A stretch of DNA of 64,000 nucleotides from NCBI GenBank assembly GCA_029565415.1, contig JAKQOH010000210.1, forward strand, positions 1 through 64,000, read 5' to 3'. The notes below the pieces were generated by a model that did no database searches, was not told where the DNA came from, and saw only the letters and a program-made list of their open reading frames with translations. The first letter of the stretch is position 1. Every line of letters starts with the position of its first letter. The translations under genes and the position numbers were made by a program. Positions 46,382-55,545 of this stretch are shown piece by piece. Source of the DNA: Candidatus Rifleibacteriota bacterium (GTDB lineage Bacteria; Riflebacteria; Ozemobacteria; Ozemobacterales; Ozemobacteraceae).

Positions 46382-49300
46382 TATTTTTTCCCCGACAGGT
46401 CCAGTTCGGTGTAGGGCGACACGATCTTTTTCCCGGGGGCGAACGCCGTCGGACGTTTCTGCGTCTGATTATCCGGCTTTTCCAGCTGCACCCCATCGAA
46501 CCAGACGGCGTGGGAAGCCGTCGGCGGCGATACCGGCGACGTGTTGCCAAGCATGATGTAGGTTTTGCTCGCCGTCGACGTGTCGAGGTAGTATTCGAAC
46601 GACACATATATTCTATACCACATATAAACGTTCGCACCGAACTGGGCGGGCCAGGCTTCGACGACACCGAACTCCCCCGACCCCGTCGTGCTGCCCTGCA
46701 CGCGGCCGTCCGAATCAATCTCGACCCAGGGCTGGAAGACGATCGCCCCCCCCTCCGTCGTGTCGAAGAAGGAAATCCGCGCGGAGCCGGTTCCTGGGCA
46801 GACATACGCCGAAAGAACATACCGGGACTCGGGAGGCTGGAACGTGAATGTCGCGATTTCCTGATACACCGTCCCACTCGAGAGGCCGATCGGCCCGCCC
46901 TGGATGATCTCGCACCGAAACTGACAATCATCCGAGACCACGCCTCCGCCGGCCGATATCACCTGCGGCCCCGACTGATCATAGACTCCAAGCTCCTGCA
47001 GGGGATCGACCGGGCCGATCCGGACCGTCGTCGTGCCGTAGGAGCCGACCGGCGTTGGATCGGGGTTGAACAACGGATCGAAGGCGATCACCGCCGCGGG
47101 GATGGTGTGTCCGGCCCCGTCCCCGACATTCGCGAACGTCCAGGAAAAGGCATTCAGCGGGACATTGCCGGCGTTGTAATAGCAAATTCCGACCCAGCCC
47201 GAGGCCTGGCCCCGGCCGATCCGGCCGAAATCGACCATTCCGGGCAGAAGCGTGATCAGAGGCCGCGGATTCACCGTCAGTTTCACCTGGAAATTCGCGG
47301 TGGCCTCGGCAGCCTGGATGACCCCGTCACCGTTCTCATCCTCCCAGACCGCCGAATCCCCCGTATACACATCCGGTGGAACGAAACTCGCCAGTTCGAC
47401 GGTTGCGGCGCAGGAGATGTTCCCGCTTCCCGGAATGCCGAAAGGTGCGGCGGGTGACCAGGTCAGAGACGCGAGAGGGAAGGTATATCCGGTCCCCGTC
47501 AGCGGGACGAGATTCTTCCACCGCAGCTTCGTCAGCGGAATCGCCGATCCGTTGTAGGCGGTGAAGCTCTTCACAACCGTCCCTCCCGGATCCTGCGGGC
47601 CGAAATCCACCGGCGGATTCGTCGGATCCGTCTCGAACACGCTCTTGTGGCCGATGCGCAGCGTGATCGTGAAGGTGTCGTTTTCCTCATTGCCGGGGTT
47701 ATAACTCCCGTCGGCACCATTGTAATCGTCATAGATGCGATGGGTTGCGACATACGTGCCATCCGCCTTCGGAGAGCCCACCGTGATCGTGATCGTCGCC
47801 AGTTGCGACTGACCAACCGTGAATCCACCCGGCACGGCCGGAAGATACACGATCGAAGAAGCCGGAATCACGTCGATCCCGCTCGAGAGCGTGGCAATGA
47901 CGGCTCTGACCATGGTCAGATCCTGGTTTCCGGTGTTCACGATCTCGATCGTGCCGCTGACGACGGAGTTCTCCGTCGTCCACCCCAGGTCGAGATTCGA
48001 CTGGAGGACATTGATCGCCTTGTTCGAGGTCACCGTCAGATTGATCGCGCAAGTGTCGCTCGCCTCGTAGCTCTGAAGCTGCTTGTCGCCATTGATATCA
48101 TTCCAGGCGGTCAGGGTGCCCGTGTAGAGCCCGGGAAGCCTGTTGGCCGGAACCAACACGCGCCAGTACCCGAACTTCTGGCCGCCGACCAGGATGCTGC
48201 CGAGGGGCGCCGGCACGAAAGAACCGGAAACCGGAAAGATGAAGCTCGCCGAGGCGGGGATCGTTTGCGGCCCGACAAGAGCGGAACAGGTCGCCACGAG
48301 ACTCGTGATCGTCAACGAGCCGGTGTTGCGGAACTTGATCGCCGTTTCGGCCGAGTAGGTGGCGGGCGGGCCGCTCGTGGCATACGACAGGTTTTCGATG
48401 TCCAAAGCCGCAGAGCCGATCCGGCACTTGATGATGAACGGGGATTGGGGCTCGCCGGTGTCACGATCGAGCCCCAGATCGGTGTCATCGAACAGCCATG
48501 CCGAGCTGCCGGTATAATCCCCCGGGGGCTGAGCCACGTTCACGATCAGCCTCACATCCCTCGTGAAGATGGCTCCGGGAGCCGCCGTAAACGGCACTCC
48601 GGGCGGGAAATCGTAGCTCGGCGTCGAGATCGTGTTGCCGCCTGCAGATACCAAAGGCAGCTTGGTCCACATGAGCCGGGACAGCGTGACATTGCCCGAG
48701 TTACGGCAGGCAAAGGGAACCGTCACAACCGCTCCCGGGGCAAGATCGCCCAGTTCCACGGTCGGAGCGAGCACCTGAACCGCGGGATAGGCGGGAATGC
48801 TGACGGTCAGGGTGAATGTTCCCGAGGCTTCGCCGGGGTCGGCCACGCCGTTCCCGTTCGAGTCTTCGTACAGAGTCTGAACTCCCGAATACGCGCCCAT
48901 GATCATGCCGGGAGGGACGAACAGGGCGACGGTCGCGGTACCCGTCGTCACGACCGAAGCAGGCGGAATGATGGAGATATTGTCTGTGGCGATCGAGTTG
49001 CCCATCCCATCCTGCAGGGCCTGAAGCGAAGCCTTGAGATTCGTCAGAGACAGCGAACCGGTATTGGTGATGGTCTCCTTGAGCCCGGAGATGATCGTCG
49101 AAGGCGTCCCGAGCCCCGCAGGAAGCACGGGAGGGGACAGAGTGAACTGTTTGGTGCCGACACCGACCCGCACCTGGAACGTGTCACTCGCTTCTCCGGC
49201 ATCGATCGCCCCGTCGGCATCCGTATCCGCCCACATCGTCCAGGTCGCGACGTAAATCCCTTGGGTGGCGGCGGCAGGAATCGCGGCGGAGACGCTTGCT

Positions 49301-52300
49301 ACGCGGGATTCCCCGATCGTCAGATTTCCGGGATTCGGAGAAACGGCCAGGAAGGTTGCACTTCCGATCGTCTGAACGAATTTGACGTTCGTGACCGCCT
49401 GGTTTCCTCCGTTGAACAGGTTCACACTCTTCGCATTGGTCGTCTGACCGGGGCTCCAGTTGCCGAGATCGATCAGATTCTCGATGACGAAGACTTTCGG
49501 CCGGCTCAGCACGTTCACCGTGACGGTGAAAATCTTATACGGTTCGATGGAATCGGGATTCCCGTTACCATTCATGTCTTCGTACACCGACATCGTCGTG
49601 GCATAGGTGCCGGAAGCCTGATTGTAGGGAACCGTCATCGCAATCGAGACGGCGGCGCTGGCGTCGGGATTGATCGCTCCGATCGGAGACGGGGCCAGCG
49701 TCACGTAGGCGTGAGAAGTCGTCAGGGGGAAAACGCCGTTCAGATCGACCTTGTTCCACTTCACGGCGCTCAGGACGAGGTTGCCGACGTTGCCGACCTG
49801 GAAGGGGATGGTCGAAGTGGTCTCCCCTGGCGCAAGCGAGCCCAGGTCGAATGCCGACGGGGAAAGAGCCATGGCCCGCCGGTAGATTTTCAGCCCGTTG
49901 GAAACGGCCGCCTGGCTGTTGATCGGAGTTCCTGTGTTGGCATCCACACCGTAGACCGAGCAGGCAAGCTGGGCCGTCAGCGAGTAACTGCCGACCGTTC
50001 CCGTGTCGTCCGTCGCCTTGTAGGTCCAGACGAAGGTGGTCGATGCCAGCGCCGTCACGGTGGAAGAGGCGGGCGCGGGGCCCGTCTGATACGACATGGC
50101 TCCCGTGCTTGCCGCGGTCGGGACGAGAGCCGAAGGGGTCGCCGGGGAGACGCTCGCTCCCGACGGTGTCGTATTGCTGGCAACGAGCGTGACGGTCACG
50201 GTGTCATCGACGAACACCGGATTGGGCGAGATCGTCAGGCTGGCGATCAGGTTTCCGGGCGTCTGGACATCGAAATAGTTCACGGCGAGGAGCTGGTCGC
50301 GCGTCGTACTGTTGCTGTCAGGGTCGGTTTCGATCTCGACACTCCAGCGCGTCAGCGCAGCTCCGGCCGGAAGCGTATAGACGTAATCCACCCATCCCTT
50401 CGAGGTCGCGGTCAGGCGGTTCGACACATCGGTCCATCCGGCCGGGGCCGGCGAGGTGTTGGGAATCGTCGAGCTGTACAGCCTGAACCTGTATCCCGTG
50501 GAATACGGCGGCAGGCCGAACGCACGGATCTTCACATCCTGACCACGGTTGAACGCATACTGTTCGGTGGAGAAATCCGTCTCCCGGGAGAGCTGGATAC
50601 CGATCGATCCGATCGTCCACCGGTCGTTTGGGGACGCAGGCACGAGAATCGTCACCGATGCCGGAACGTTGGCATCGTAGGCCCGCATGCCGAACGTCAG
50701 CGTTGCAAGGCCCTCGGGGGAATCGAAGTCCACGTCCACCATGAACGTGATCGTCGCCACGGCATTGTTCCCGGGAATCGACGCGGGCAGGACCGAAGGC
50801 GTGGCAATCGCCTGCGTATAGGAGCCCAGCGTGAACGACAGGCTGGCGGTCGTCAGCATGGCCGTTGCCTGCCCCGAGTTCCGCACCCGCGCCTCGACCT
50901 CGATGTTCTTCTGGTTCCGGTAGACCAGGGTCGGGGTTGCCGTCAGCGAGATCAGGGAAAGGCTCGGCGGCGTCTGGATCACGCAGACGTTGCTCGTCGC
51001 CGTCGCGCTCCGGATGGCAAGATCCGCGTTCGCGTCGACACCGAAGGCAACATCCGATGCAACGAAGGTGCCCGCGCTCGTCGCCCGCCACATCCAGGTG
51101 AATGTCGCCGATGTATACCCCAGAATATCCTGGGAATCCGGCGTCGGCCCGGCCGTCAGCGTGGCGATCCCCGTGCCGGAACTGGCCAGCACGCCCGGAT
51201 ACGCGTCCCGGATGCGTGCGCCGCCGACGTTCGAACAGGACATGACTGCCTGGAACGGCTGCCCGACGGACACGGTCAGGGGCAGGGAAAGCGATGCCGT
51301 GAGGCTCGCCCCGTTCACGACGTCGAAGGACGTCTGACAGGAAACGATGGTGTTGAGCGGGTTCGTGACGCGGATCGTCCACTGGCCGAAGGGGGACGTG
51401 GGGCCGATGGCATACTGGTGGGCAAGGGTGCCGGAGGCCAGGGCCGTCAGCGGCGGATTCGAGGAGGCCACCTCGGTGCCGGACGGGTCATACCACCGGA
51501 CGACGAAATCCTTGAACGGAGCGAGGTTTTCCCCCTTCGCATAGATCATCGTCGAACCGACGCTGGGGCGGTTGAAGCTGGTCGACGGATACAGGCCGGC
51601 CGCGTCCTTGTAGCTTTTCACGACCTCGGCCATGATCGTCCAGGTGGCCGGCAGCAGGGCCCGTTCATAGAATTTCGCATCGCCCATGTTGCCGTCGAGC
51701 CAGTCGATACGCGCATCGACCGAGGAGGTCCCCGTTGCCGAAAGCGGCGAGATATCCACGCCATACTGAACCGTGAGAGACTGGCCTCCCAGAACCGTGA
51801 CCGGGAATGGCGTGACGGGATACACGGCGTCATAGGTGCCAAGCGTGAAATAGGGAAGCAGGGTCGAACTCGTCCAGGAAGCCGGAGCTTCCTTGATGTT
51901 CTGGACGTTCAGAAACACCGGAATCCCTGTCTGGCCGCGATAAACCGTCGACGAGGCCGTGATCGACACGAGAACGAGATCGGAAGGCGACTGGATCGTC
52001 CAGGCATCCTTCACGACCGCCCCTGCGGCATTTGCCGGCTTGCCGGAAAACGCATTCGTTCCCGAGGCGGTCGCGTCGATCGTCGAGATGCCCGAGGGGC
52101 TGTTCGACAGAACGTTGACCGAAATCTGGACGGTGAGACTCCCGGGGCCGGGAATGACGGTGCCGAGCGCGGGCGATATCAGGGTCTGGGTGTAAAACCC
52201 CAGGGAGAACGTCAGGCTCGCCCCGTTGAACACCAGCGGTGTTTCGCCGGTGTTCTCGAGATCGATGAAGACGGGGATACCGTTCTGGCCCTTGTTGACC

Positions 52301-52971
52301 GCCGTGGGTACCGTCCGGACCTCCTTGATCACCATCGTCGCCTTTTTCCGGACCAGCCAGCTTCCCGGAATCTGGGCGTCCCGATCGAAAAAGGTGCTCG
52401 GTCCGGATGTGCCGGTGGCCAGAGCCTGGATGACCGCCATGCCGACCGGAGAGGCATCGGCAACCGACACGGTGAAGGTGGCAGCTGTCGCCACCCCGGG
52501 ATTGATCGTGACAGGCAACGTTGGGGACACGAGCGTGAAGGTGTAGCTCCCGAGCGAGAAGCTGAGGGTCGCATTCGTCAGCGACACCGGATTGATGTAG
52601 GTGTTCTTGAGCGTCACGCCGACGGGAATGCCGGTCTGGCCCTGGCAGACGCCGTCCGGGGTGTCGGTGGTGATCGCCTCGATGCTCAGACCGCCGCAGA
52701 TGAGGCGCACTTCGTTCAGAACGGGCATGGGGCCGTTCGAATTGCGCTGGAAGATGACCTTGTACTGACAATATCGAAGATCGGAACTGGTGATCGTCGC
52801 AAAGCCACCAGCCGTAGCAGTAGCTATATTCACCCACGAATTCCAGCCGCCAAGCTCCGGGAGGGGGGTATTTCCCGTCCGGACGTAGAACAGGAGCCGG
52901 CCGGTCGCATCACCCGTGCAATCGTACTCCAACTGGACCCAGTCGGGGGTATCCAGGCGGGAGTCGAACAC
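46366..52971 (-). CDS. Giant surface protein 2, C-terminal part (2201 codons), separated from upstream part by an in-frame TGA
   Basis: This frame is the direct continuation of 52999-54636 beyond a TGA at 52999-53001; the first possible start (GTG 52971) falls inside a beta-sandwich (SKVFDSRLDTPDWVQLEYDC) and has no ribosome site, so it is most likely one broken gene. Content: that discoidin-like module, then CARDB-like Ig units (NTGETPLVFNGASLTFSLGF), a middle of fibronectin/PKD-like strands, and eight repeats of ~120 residues (from about residue 1040). The repeats follow 'DLG..PG', 'NTGN', and loops such as YEDMNGNGNPDSIEPYKIFT, YEDSNGNGVADPGEASGTFT and WEDENGDGVIQAAEATANFQ. It ends with a jelly-roll-like module (AVWFDGVQLEKPDNQ) and the tail SGKKYYFEW. 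Repeats and tail match the + strand giant, so the two are paralogues. Confidence 0.75.
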   Translation of the reverse strand: MFDSRLDTPDWVQLEYDCTGDATGRLLFYVRTGNTPLPELGGWNSWVNIATATAGGFATITSSDLRYCQYKVIFQRNSNGPMPVLNEVRLICGGLSIEAITTDTPDGVCQGQTGIPVGVTLKNTYINPVSLTNATLSFSLGSYTFTLVSPTLPVTINPGVATAATFTVSVADASPVGMAVIQALATGTSGPSTFFDRDAQIPGSWLVRKKATMVIKEVRTVPTAVNKGQNGIPVFIDLENTGETPLVFNGASLTFSLGFYTQTLISPALGTVIPGPGSLTVQISVNVLSNSPSGISTIDATASGTNAFSGKPANAAGAVVKDAWTIQSPSDLVLVSITASSTVYRGQTGIPVFLNVQNIKEAPASWTSSTLLPYFTLGTYDAVYPVTPFPVTVLGGQSLTVQYGVDISPLSATGTSSVDARIDWLDGNMGDAKFYERALLPATWTIMAEVVKSYKDAAGLYPSTSFNRPSVGSTMIYAKGENLAPFKDFVVRWYDPSGTEVASSNPPLTALASGTLAHQYAIGPTSPFGQWTIRVTNPLNTIVSCQTSFDVVNGASLTASLSLPLTVSVGQPFQAVMSCSNVGGARIRDAYPGVLASSGTGIATLTAGPTPDSQDILGYTSATFTWMWRATSAGTFVASDVAFGVDANADLAIRSATATSNVCVIQTPPSLSLISLTATPTLVYRNQKNIEVEARVRNSGQATAMLTTASLSFTLGSYTQAIATPSVLPASIPGNNAVATITFMVDVDFDSPEGLATLTFGMRAYDANVPASVTILVPASPNDRWTIGSIGIQLSRETDFSTEQYAFNRGQDVKIRAFGLPPYSTGYRFRLYSSTIPNTSPAPAGWTDVSNRLTATSKGWVDYVYTLPAGAALTRWSVEIETDPDSNSTTRDQLLAVNYFDVQTPGNLIASLTISPNPVFVDDTVTVTLVASNTTPSGASVSPATPSALVPTAASTGAMSYQTGPAPASSTVTALASTTFVWTYKATDDTGTVGSYSLTAQLACSVYGVDANTGTPINSQAAVSNGLKIYRRAMALSPSAFDLGSLAPGETTSTIPFQVGNVGNLVLSAVKWNKVDLNGVFPLTTSHAYVTLAPSPIGAINPDASAAVSIAMTVPYNQASGTYATTMSVYEDMNGNGNPDSIEPYKIFTVTVNVLSRPKVFVIENLIDLGNWSPGQTTNAKSVNLFNGGNQAVTNVKFVQTIGSATFLAVSPNPGNLTIGESRVASVSAAIPAAATQGIYVATWTMWADTDADGAIDAGEASDTFQVRVGVGTKQFTLSPPVLPAGLGTPSTIISGLKETITNTGSLSLTNLKASLQALQDGMGNSIATDNISIIPPASVVTTGTATVALFVPPGMIMGAYSGVQTLYEDSNGNGVADPGEASGTFTLTVSIPAYPAVQVLAPTVELGDLAPGAVVTVPFACRNSGNVTLSRLMWTKLPLVSAGGNTISTPSYDFPPGVPFTAAPGAIFTRDVRLIVNVAQPPGDYTGSSAWLFDDTDLGLDRDTGEPQSPFIIKCRIGSAALDIENLSYATSGPPATYSAETAIKFRNTGSLTITSLVATCSALVGPQTIPASASFIFPVSGSFVPAPLGSILVGGQKFGYWRVLVPANRLPGLYTGTLTAWNDINGDKQLQSYEASDTCAINLTVTSNKAINVLQSNLDLGWTTENSVVSGTIEIVNTGNQDLTMVRAVIATLSSGIDVIPASSIVYLPAVPGGFTVGQSQLATITITVGSPKADGTYVATHRIYDDYNGADGSYNPGNEENDTFTITLRIGHKSVFETDPTNPPVDFGPQDPGGTVVKSFTAYNGSAIPLTKLRWKNLVPLTGTGYTFPLASLTWSPAAPFGIPGSGNISCAATVELASFVPPDVYTGDSAVWEDENGDGVIQAAEATANFQVKLTVNPRPLITLLPGMVDFGRIGRGQASGWVGICYYNAGNVPLNAFSWTFANVGDGAGHTIPAAVIAFDPLFNPDPTPVGSYGTTTVRIGPVDPLQELGVYDQSGPQVISAGGGVVSDDCQFRCEIIQGGPIGLSSGTVYQEIATFTFQPPESRYVLSAYVCPGTGSARISFFDTTEGGAIVFQPWVEIDSDGRVQGSTTGSGEFGVVEAWPAQFGANVYMWYRIYVSFEYYLDTSTASKTYIMLGNTSPVSPPTASHAVWFDGVQLEKPDNQTQKRPTAFAPGKKIVSPYTELDLSGKKYYFEW

Positions 52972-52998
52972 CTTCGAATCGAAATCGGCGACATTCGA

Positions 52999-54636
52999 TC
53001 AGCCGCCCACCGGATTTTCGATCGTCCCGACCGTATAGTAGCCGTCGAAAGCGCGATCGCACTGAAAAAAAGAGGAGGGCGTCTGGCCCAGGCCAAGCTC
53101 GAGCGGCGTGTTCGTCAGATAGTTGGTGCCATTGTTCGCCGAAATGCCGACGGCGTTGATATCGTTCAGAATGGGATGTCCCGAGGCATTCGCCGTCGTC
53201 ACGGAGCTCGGGCTCAGGTAATCGTACCGATGCGCGATATCCCCCGTCTGGTACAGGGTCGTCTGAAACACATAGGTATCGTCGGTCGGGTCGATATTCA
53301 TCGAGCTCCGCCAGGTGAACACCTCCCGGTTGGCATACGTGTCGCGAAAGACACCGGGGGTATCGATGACGGTATCGTCGTTGTAGGTGAGATCGACCCA
53401 GAGCGGAGCGATCAGACCGCCCTGCCACCGGCCGTTTCCCGTGAAGGTCGCGAAGCTCTGGGCCGTAGCCCCCGCGAAGGAGCTCCAGTTGTTCGCGTTC
53501 GCCGTCGCGTTGTACAGAAGGTCGTTACTCCAGATCCACCAGTTCGGGGTGTTGGTTCCGAAAAACCAGAAGGTGCCGCCGAACAGGTTCGTGATCTGCT
53601 GTCCGCGGCAATCGTTCCGCCAGCCGGCGCTGTTCGCATATCCGCCGGCCGCATTGAAATACTCGAACTCCTCGGCCCAACTTTCGGGCGCCGTATTTCC
53701 CGGATCGGGATCTCCCGAGATGACGGCCGGTGACTCCCGATACCCGTAATTGAAGGCAAGCGGCACCGACTCGATTCCGGCTGCGAGGAGCTTTCTTGAA
53801 TAGTACTGCGAATATTGGAGGGCGGCCGTCTGGGTGACGCCGTTCGAGAAGCCATAGGCCGGCTCCGGAGCCCCGGCATTACCCCAATACACATAGTAGA
53901 TCCGTGAATCGCTCTTGGGCATGTTGACGAGGAAGGTCACCACCGGGTTCGCCAGGGTGCCGCCGACGACGCGCGGCACTTTGCTTCCCTGATCGTCGGC
54001 GACGCGAATCTCGGCCAACGCAGCCGGGGCCCCGGCCGGGATGTTGAAGGTGATGCGGCAGGGGGCGTTGATGCGGTCCGTGATGCCCGGCTCCCGAACC
54101 GTCACGGAGACGCGGCGAGGCCAGAAGCCCCCGCTGGCAAAGGTTTTCGGCCGGATGGAGCCCGGGTCGGTCGTGAAATCGATCATCGTCTGAAGCCGGG
54201 AGTTGTTGAAAAACGTGGAGGAGGCCGTATCGACGAACACGGGATCGGTCCGGATCATGAACCCGTTGCTGGAGCCCTTGCACTGGTCGATCTCGAGCGC
54301 ATCCTGGGACTGGACCGTCGTGTAGTAGGTCATACCGCTCGCAAGATTCAGCCCGGTGAACGTGACCGTGTTCGCCATGCCCACATCGGTCCAGTCCTTG
54401 ACGTCGTTTCCGCCGGGAGTCGTGCCCACGGCGACCTTGTACCGCAGCAGAGAGGCTTTCGGATGGTCCCAGTTCGCCTCGACCCGGTCGGTCAGCCAGG
54501 AATACGCGATGTCCTGCGAGGGACCGTCCCGCACCTTGATCTTGAAAAACACGGCCTCGACGCTGTTGGGGGATACATCACCACTGACCAGCTCGACATC
54601 CTGGACAACATAGTAATAAATATTGTCCGAGACCAT
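52999..54636 (-). CDS. Giant surface protein 2, middle part (frameshifted from N-terminal part)
   Basis: From MVSDNIYYYVVQDVELVSGD to GTIENPVGG and a TGA at 52999-53001, about 545 codons. It begins in the middle of a fibronectin type III-like domain whose first half is in another frame (54492-55412), and ends a few residues before a beta-sandwich that continues in the same frame after the TGA. A DUF2341-like core is clear: GFWPRRVSVTVREPGITDRI, then DSRIYYVYWGNAGAPEPAYG. After it comes a lectin/laminin-like stretch with WAEEFEYFNAAGGYANSAGW. The ATG at 54636 lacks a ribosome site. This is a segment of one interrupted gene, not an independent protein. Confidence 0.65.
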   Translation of the reverse strand: MVSDNIYYYVVQDVELVSGDVSPNSVEAVFFKIKVRDGPSQDIAYSWLTDRVEANWDHPKASLLRYKVAVGTTPGGNDVKDWTDVGMANTVTFTGLNLASGMTYYTTVQSQDALEIDQCKGSSNGFMIRTDPVFVDTASSTFFNNSRLQTMIDFTTDPGSIRPKTFASGGFWPRRVSVTVREPGITDRINAPCRITFNIPAGAPAALAEIRVADDQGSKVPRVVGGTLANPVVTFLVNMPKSDSRIYYVYWGNAGAPEPAYGFSNGVTQTAALQYSQYYSRKLLAAGIESVPLAFNYGYRESPAVISGDPDPGNTAPESWAEEFEYFNAAGGYANSAGWRNDCRGQQITNLFGGTFWFFGTNTPNWWIWSNDLLYNATANANNWSSFAGATAQSFATFTGNGRWQGGLIAPLWVDLTYNDDTVIDTPGVFRDTYANREVFTWRSSMNIDPTDDTYVFQTTLYQTGDIAHRYDYLSPSSVTTANASGHPILNDINAVGISANNGTNYLTNTPLELGLGQTPSSFFQCDRAFDGYYTVGTIENPVGG

Positions 54637-55412
54637 GCGGCATCGGTATAGGTGGTCGCCGTCGTGGTGGCGATCTGGGTGTATGGACCGCCGCTGGTGG
54701 TCGCCCGGAACACCCGGTATTCCTTCAGGGCCACGGCACCGACACTGGGATTCCAGCTCAGAAACACGTCCGTGCCGTTGTCGTCCGTCCGCAGGCCGGA
54801 CGGGCTGATATTCAGCTTGACGTTGTCGAAATAGAACCCGAGAGCGCCATTGGTCTTGATATCCCAGTAGAGCCGGAAGAGATACGAGGTTCCCGGGCGC
54901 AGCGTGACCGGCGTCGTCCAGTTCATCGTCTGGAAGGCGGCGGTGGGATCCTGGATCAGGCTGAGGAACGTCGTGATGATCGTCTCGTTCGGGTAGGCGG
55001 CACTGCCGTCCAGACGAAGGGTCACGGTCGTGCGATTGTTCTTGCCGCTTTTTTTGTTGGTGGAGGCCTTGTGCTGCAGATAGGCACTGGCCCGGACGAA
55101 GCCGGCCGGGGTGGTGAACTTCTGTTCGACTAGGCCGTCCCCCTGGCGGTTGTTGGTGGTCATGCCGCCGAAGATGGAACCAACCGGAGCCCCTTCCGTG
55201 GCAACCCAGGAGAAGGCTTCGAGAGGAAACCCGCGCCGCACCTGGTTGTCGATCGTCCATCCCGACCAGTCACTCAGGAACGTCCCGTTGTTGATCTGGT
55301 TGAGAGCCCAGGCCCGGCCGTGACAGAAAAGCAGGAAAACCATCAGAATCCCGATGGCTGCGAGGCGACATGATGGCAGGGTCCGCCCCCGGCCGAAGAT
55401 ACACGTCTTCAT
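54492..55412 (-). CDS. Giant surface protein 2, N-terminal part (signal peptide, carbohydrate-binding-like module)
   Basis: GGGAGG 8 nt upstream fixes the ATG at 55412. The signal peptide runs MKTCIFGRGRTLPSCRLAAI to GRAWA, with a hydrophobic core GILMVFLLFC. A CBM4_9-like module follows (LNQINNGTFLSDWSGWTIDN to GALGFYFDNVKLNISPSG, about 35-190). A fibronectin type III start comes next (VFLSWNPSVGAVALKEYRVF). True coding stops near 54640: after TTTATTYTDA the sense passes to another frame (MVSDNIYYYVV), and the remaining ~48 codons of this frame are Ser/Arg/Cys-rich nonsense. One missing base around 54637-54641 explains it. With both lesions repaired the gene would run 55412-46366, about 3015 codons. 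Confidence 0.7.
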   Translation of the reverse strand: MKTCIFGRGRTLPSCRLAAIGILMVFLLFCHGRAWALNQINNGTFLSDWSGWTIDNQVRRGFPLEAFSWVATEGAPVGSIFGGMTTNNRQGDGLVEQKFTTPAGFVRASAYLQHKASTNKKSGKNNRTTVTLRLDGSAAYPNETIITTFLSLIQDPTAAFQTMNWTTPVTLRPGTSYLFRLYWDIKTNGALGFYFDNVKLNISPSGLRTDDNGTDVFLSWNPSVGAVALKEYRVFRATTSGGPYTQIATTTATTYTDAAWSRTIFITMLSRMSSWSVVMYPPTASRPCFSRSRCGTVPRRTSRIPG

Positions 55413-55545
55413 CCGACGTCCTCCCGACAAAGCAATACCGCAGAAGTTGAGGAAAGATCCGTTTCGGCCGGTCAGCAGAGGACAGGGTCCTCTCTCTCAT
55501 TCTAACAACGGACTTCAGGTGGAAACAAGAGCCCCCGGTCACGAA

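Noticed and set aside
52999..53001. Selenocysteine or general TGA recoding in the giant gene
   Set aside because: TGA ends many normal genes in this window, there is no Cys-aligned catalytic position here, and I saw no convincing SECIS-like hairpin just after the codon. Mutation or sequence error is simpler.
47647..53733. 2028-codon open frame on the + strand, antisense to the second giant gene
   Set aside because: It is Arg/Gly/Asp/His-rich without domains, a usual by-product of GC-rich codon bias opposite a long real gene; the minus strand codes recognisable Ig-like repeats.
36906..55412. The giant genes as non-ribosomal peptide or polyketide synthases
   Set aside because: Despite their size there are no adenylation, ketosynthase or carrier motifs; the repeats are beta-rich with signal peptides.
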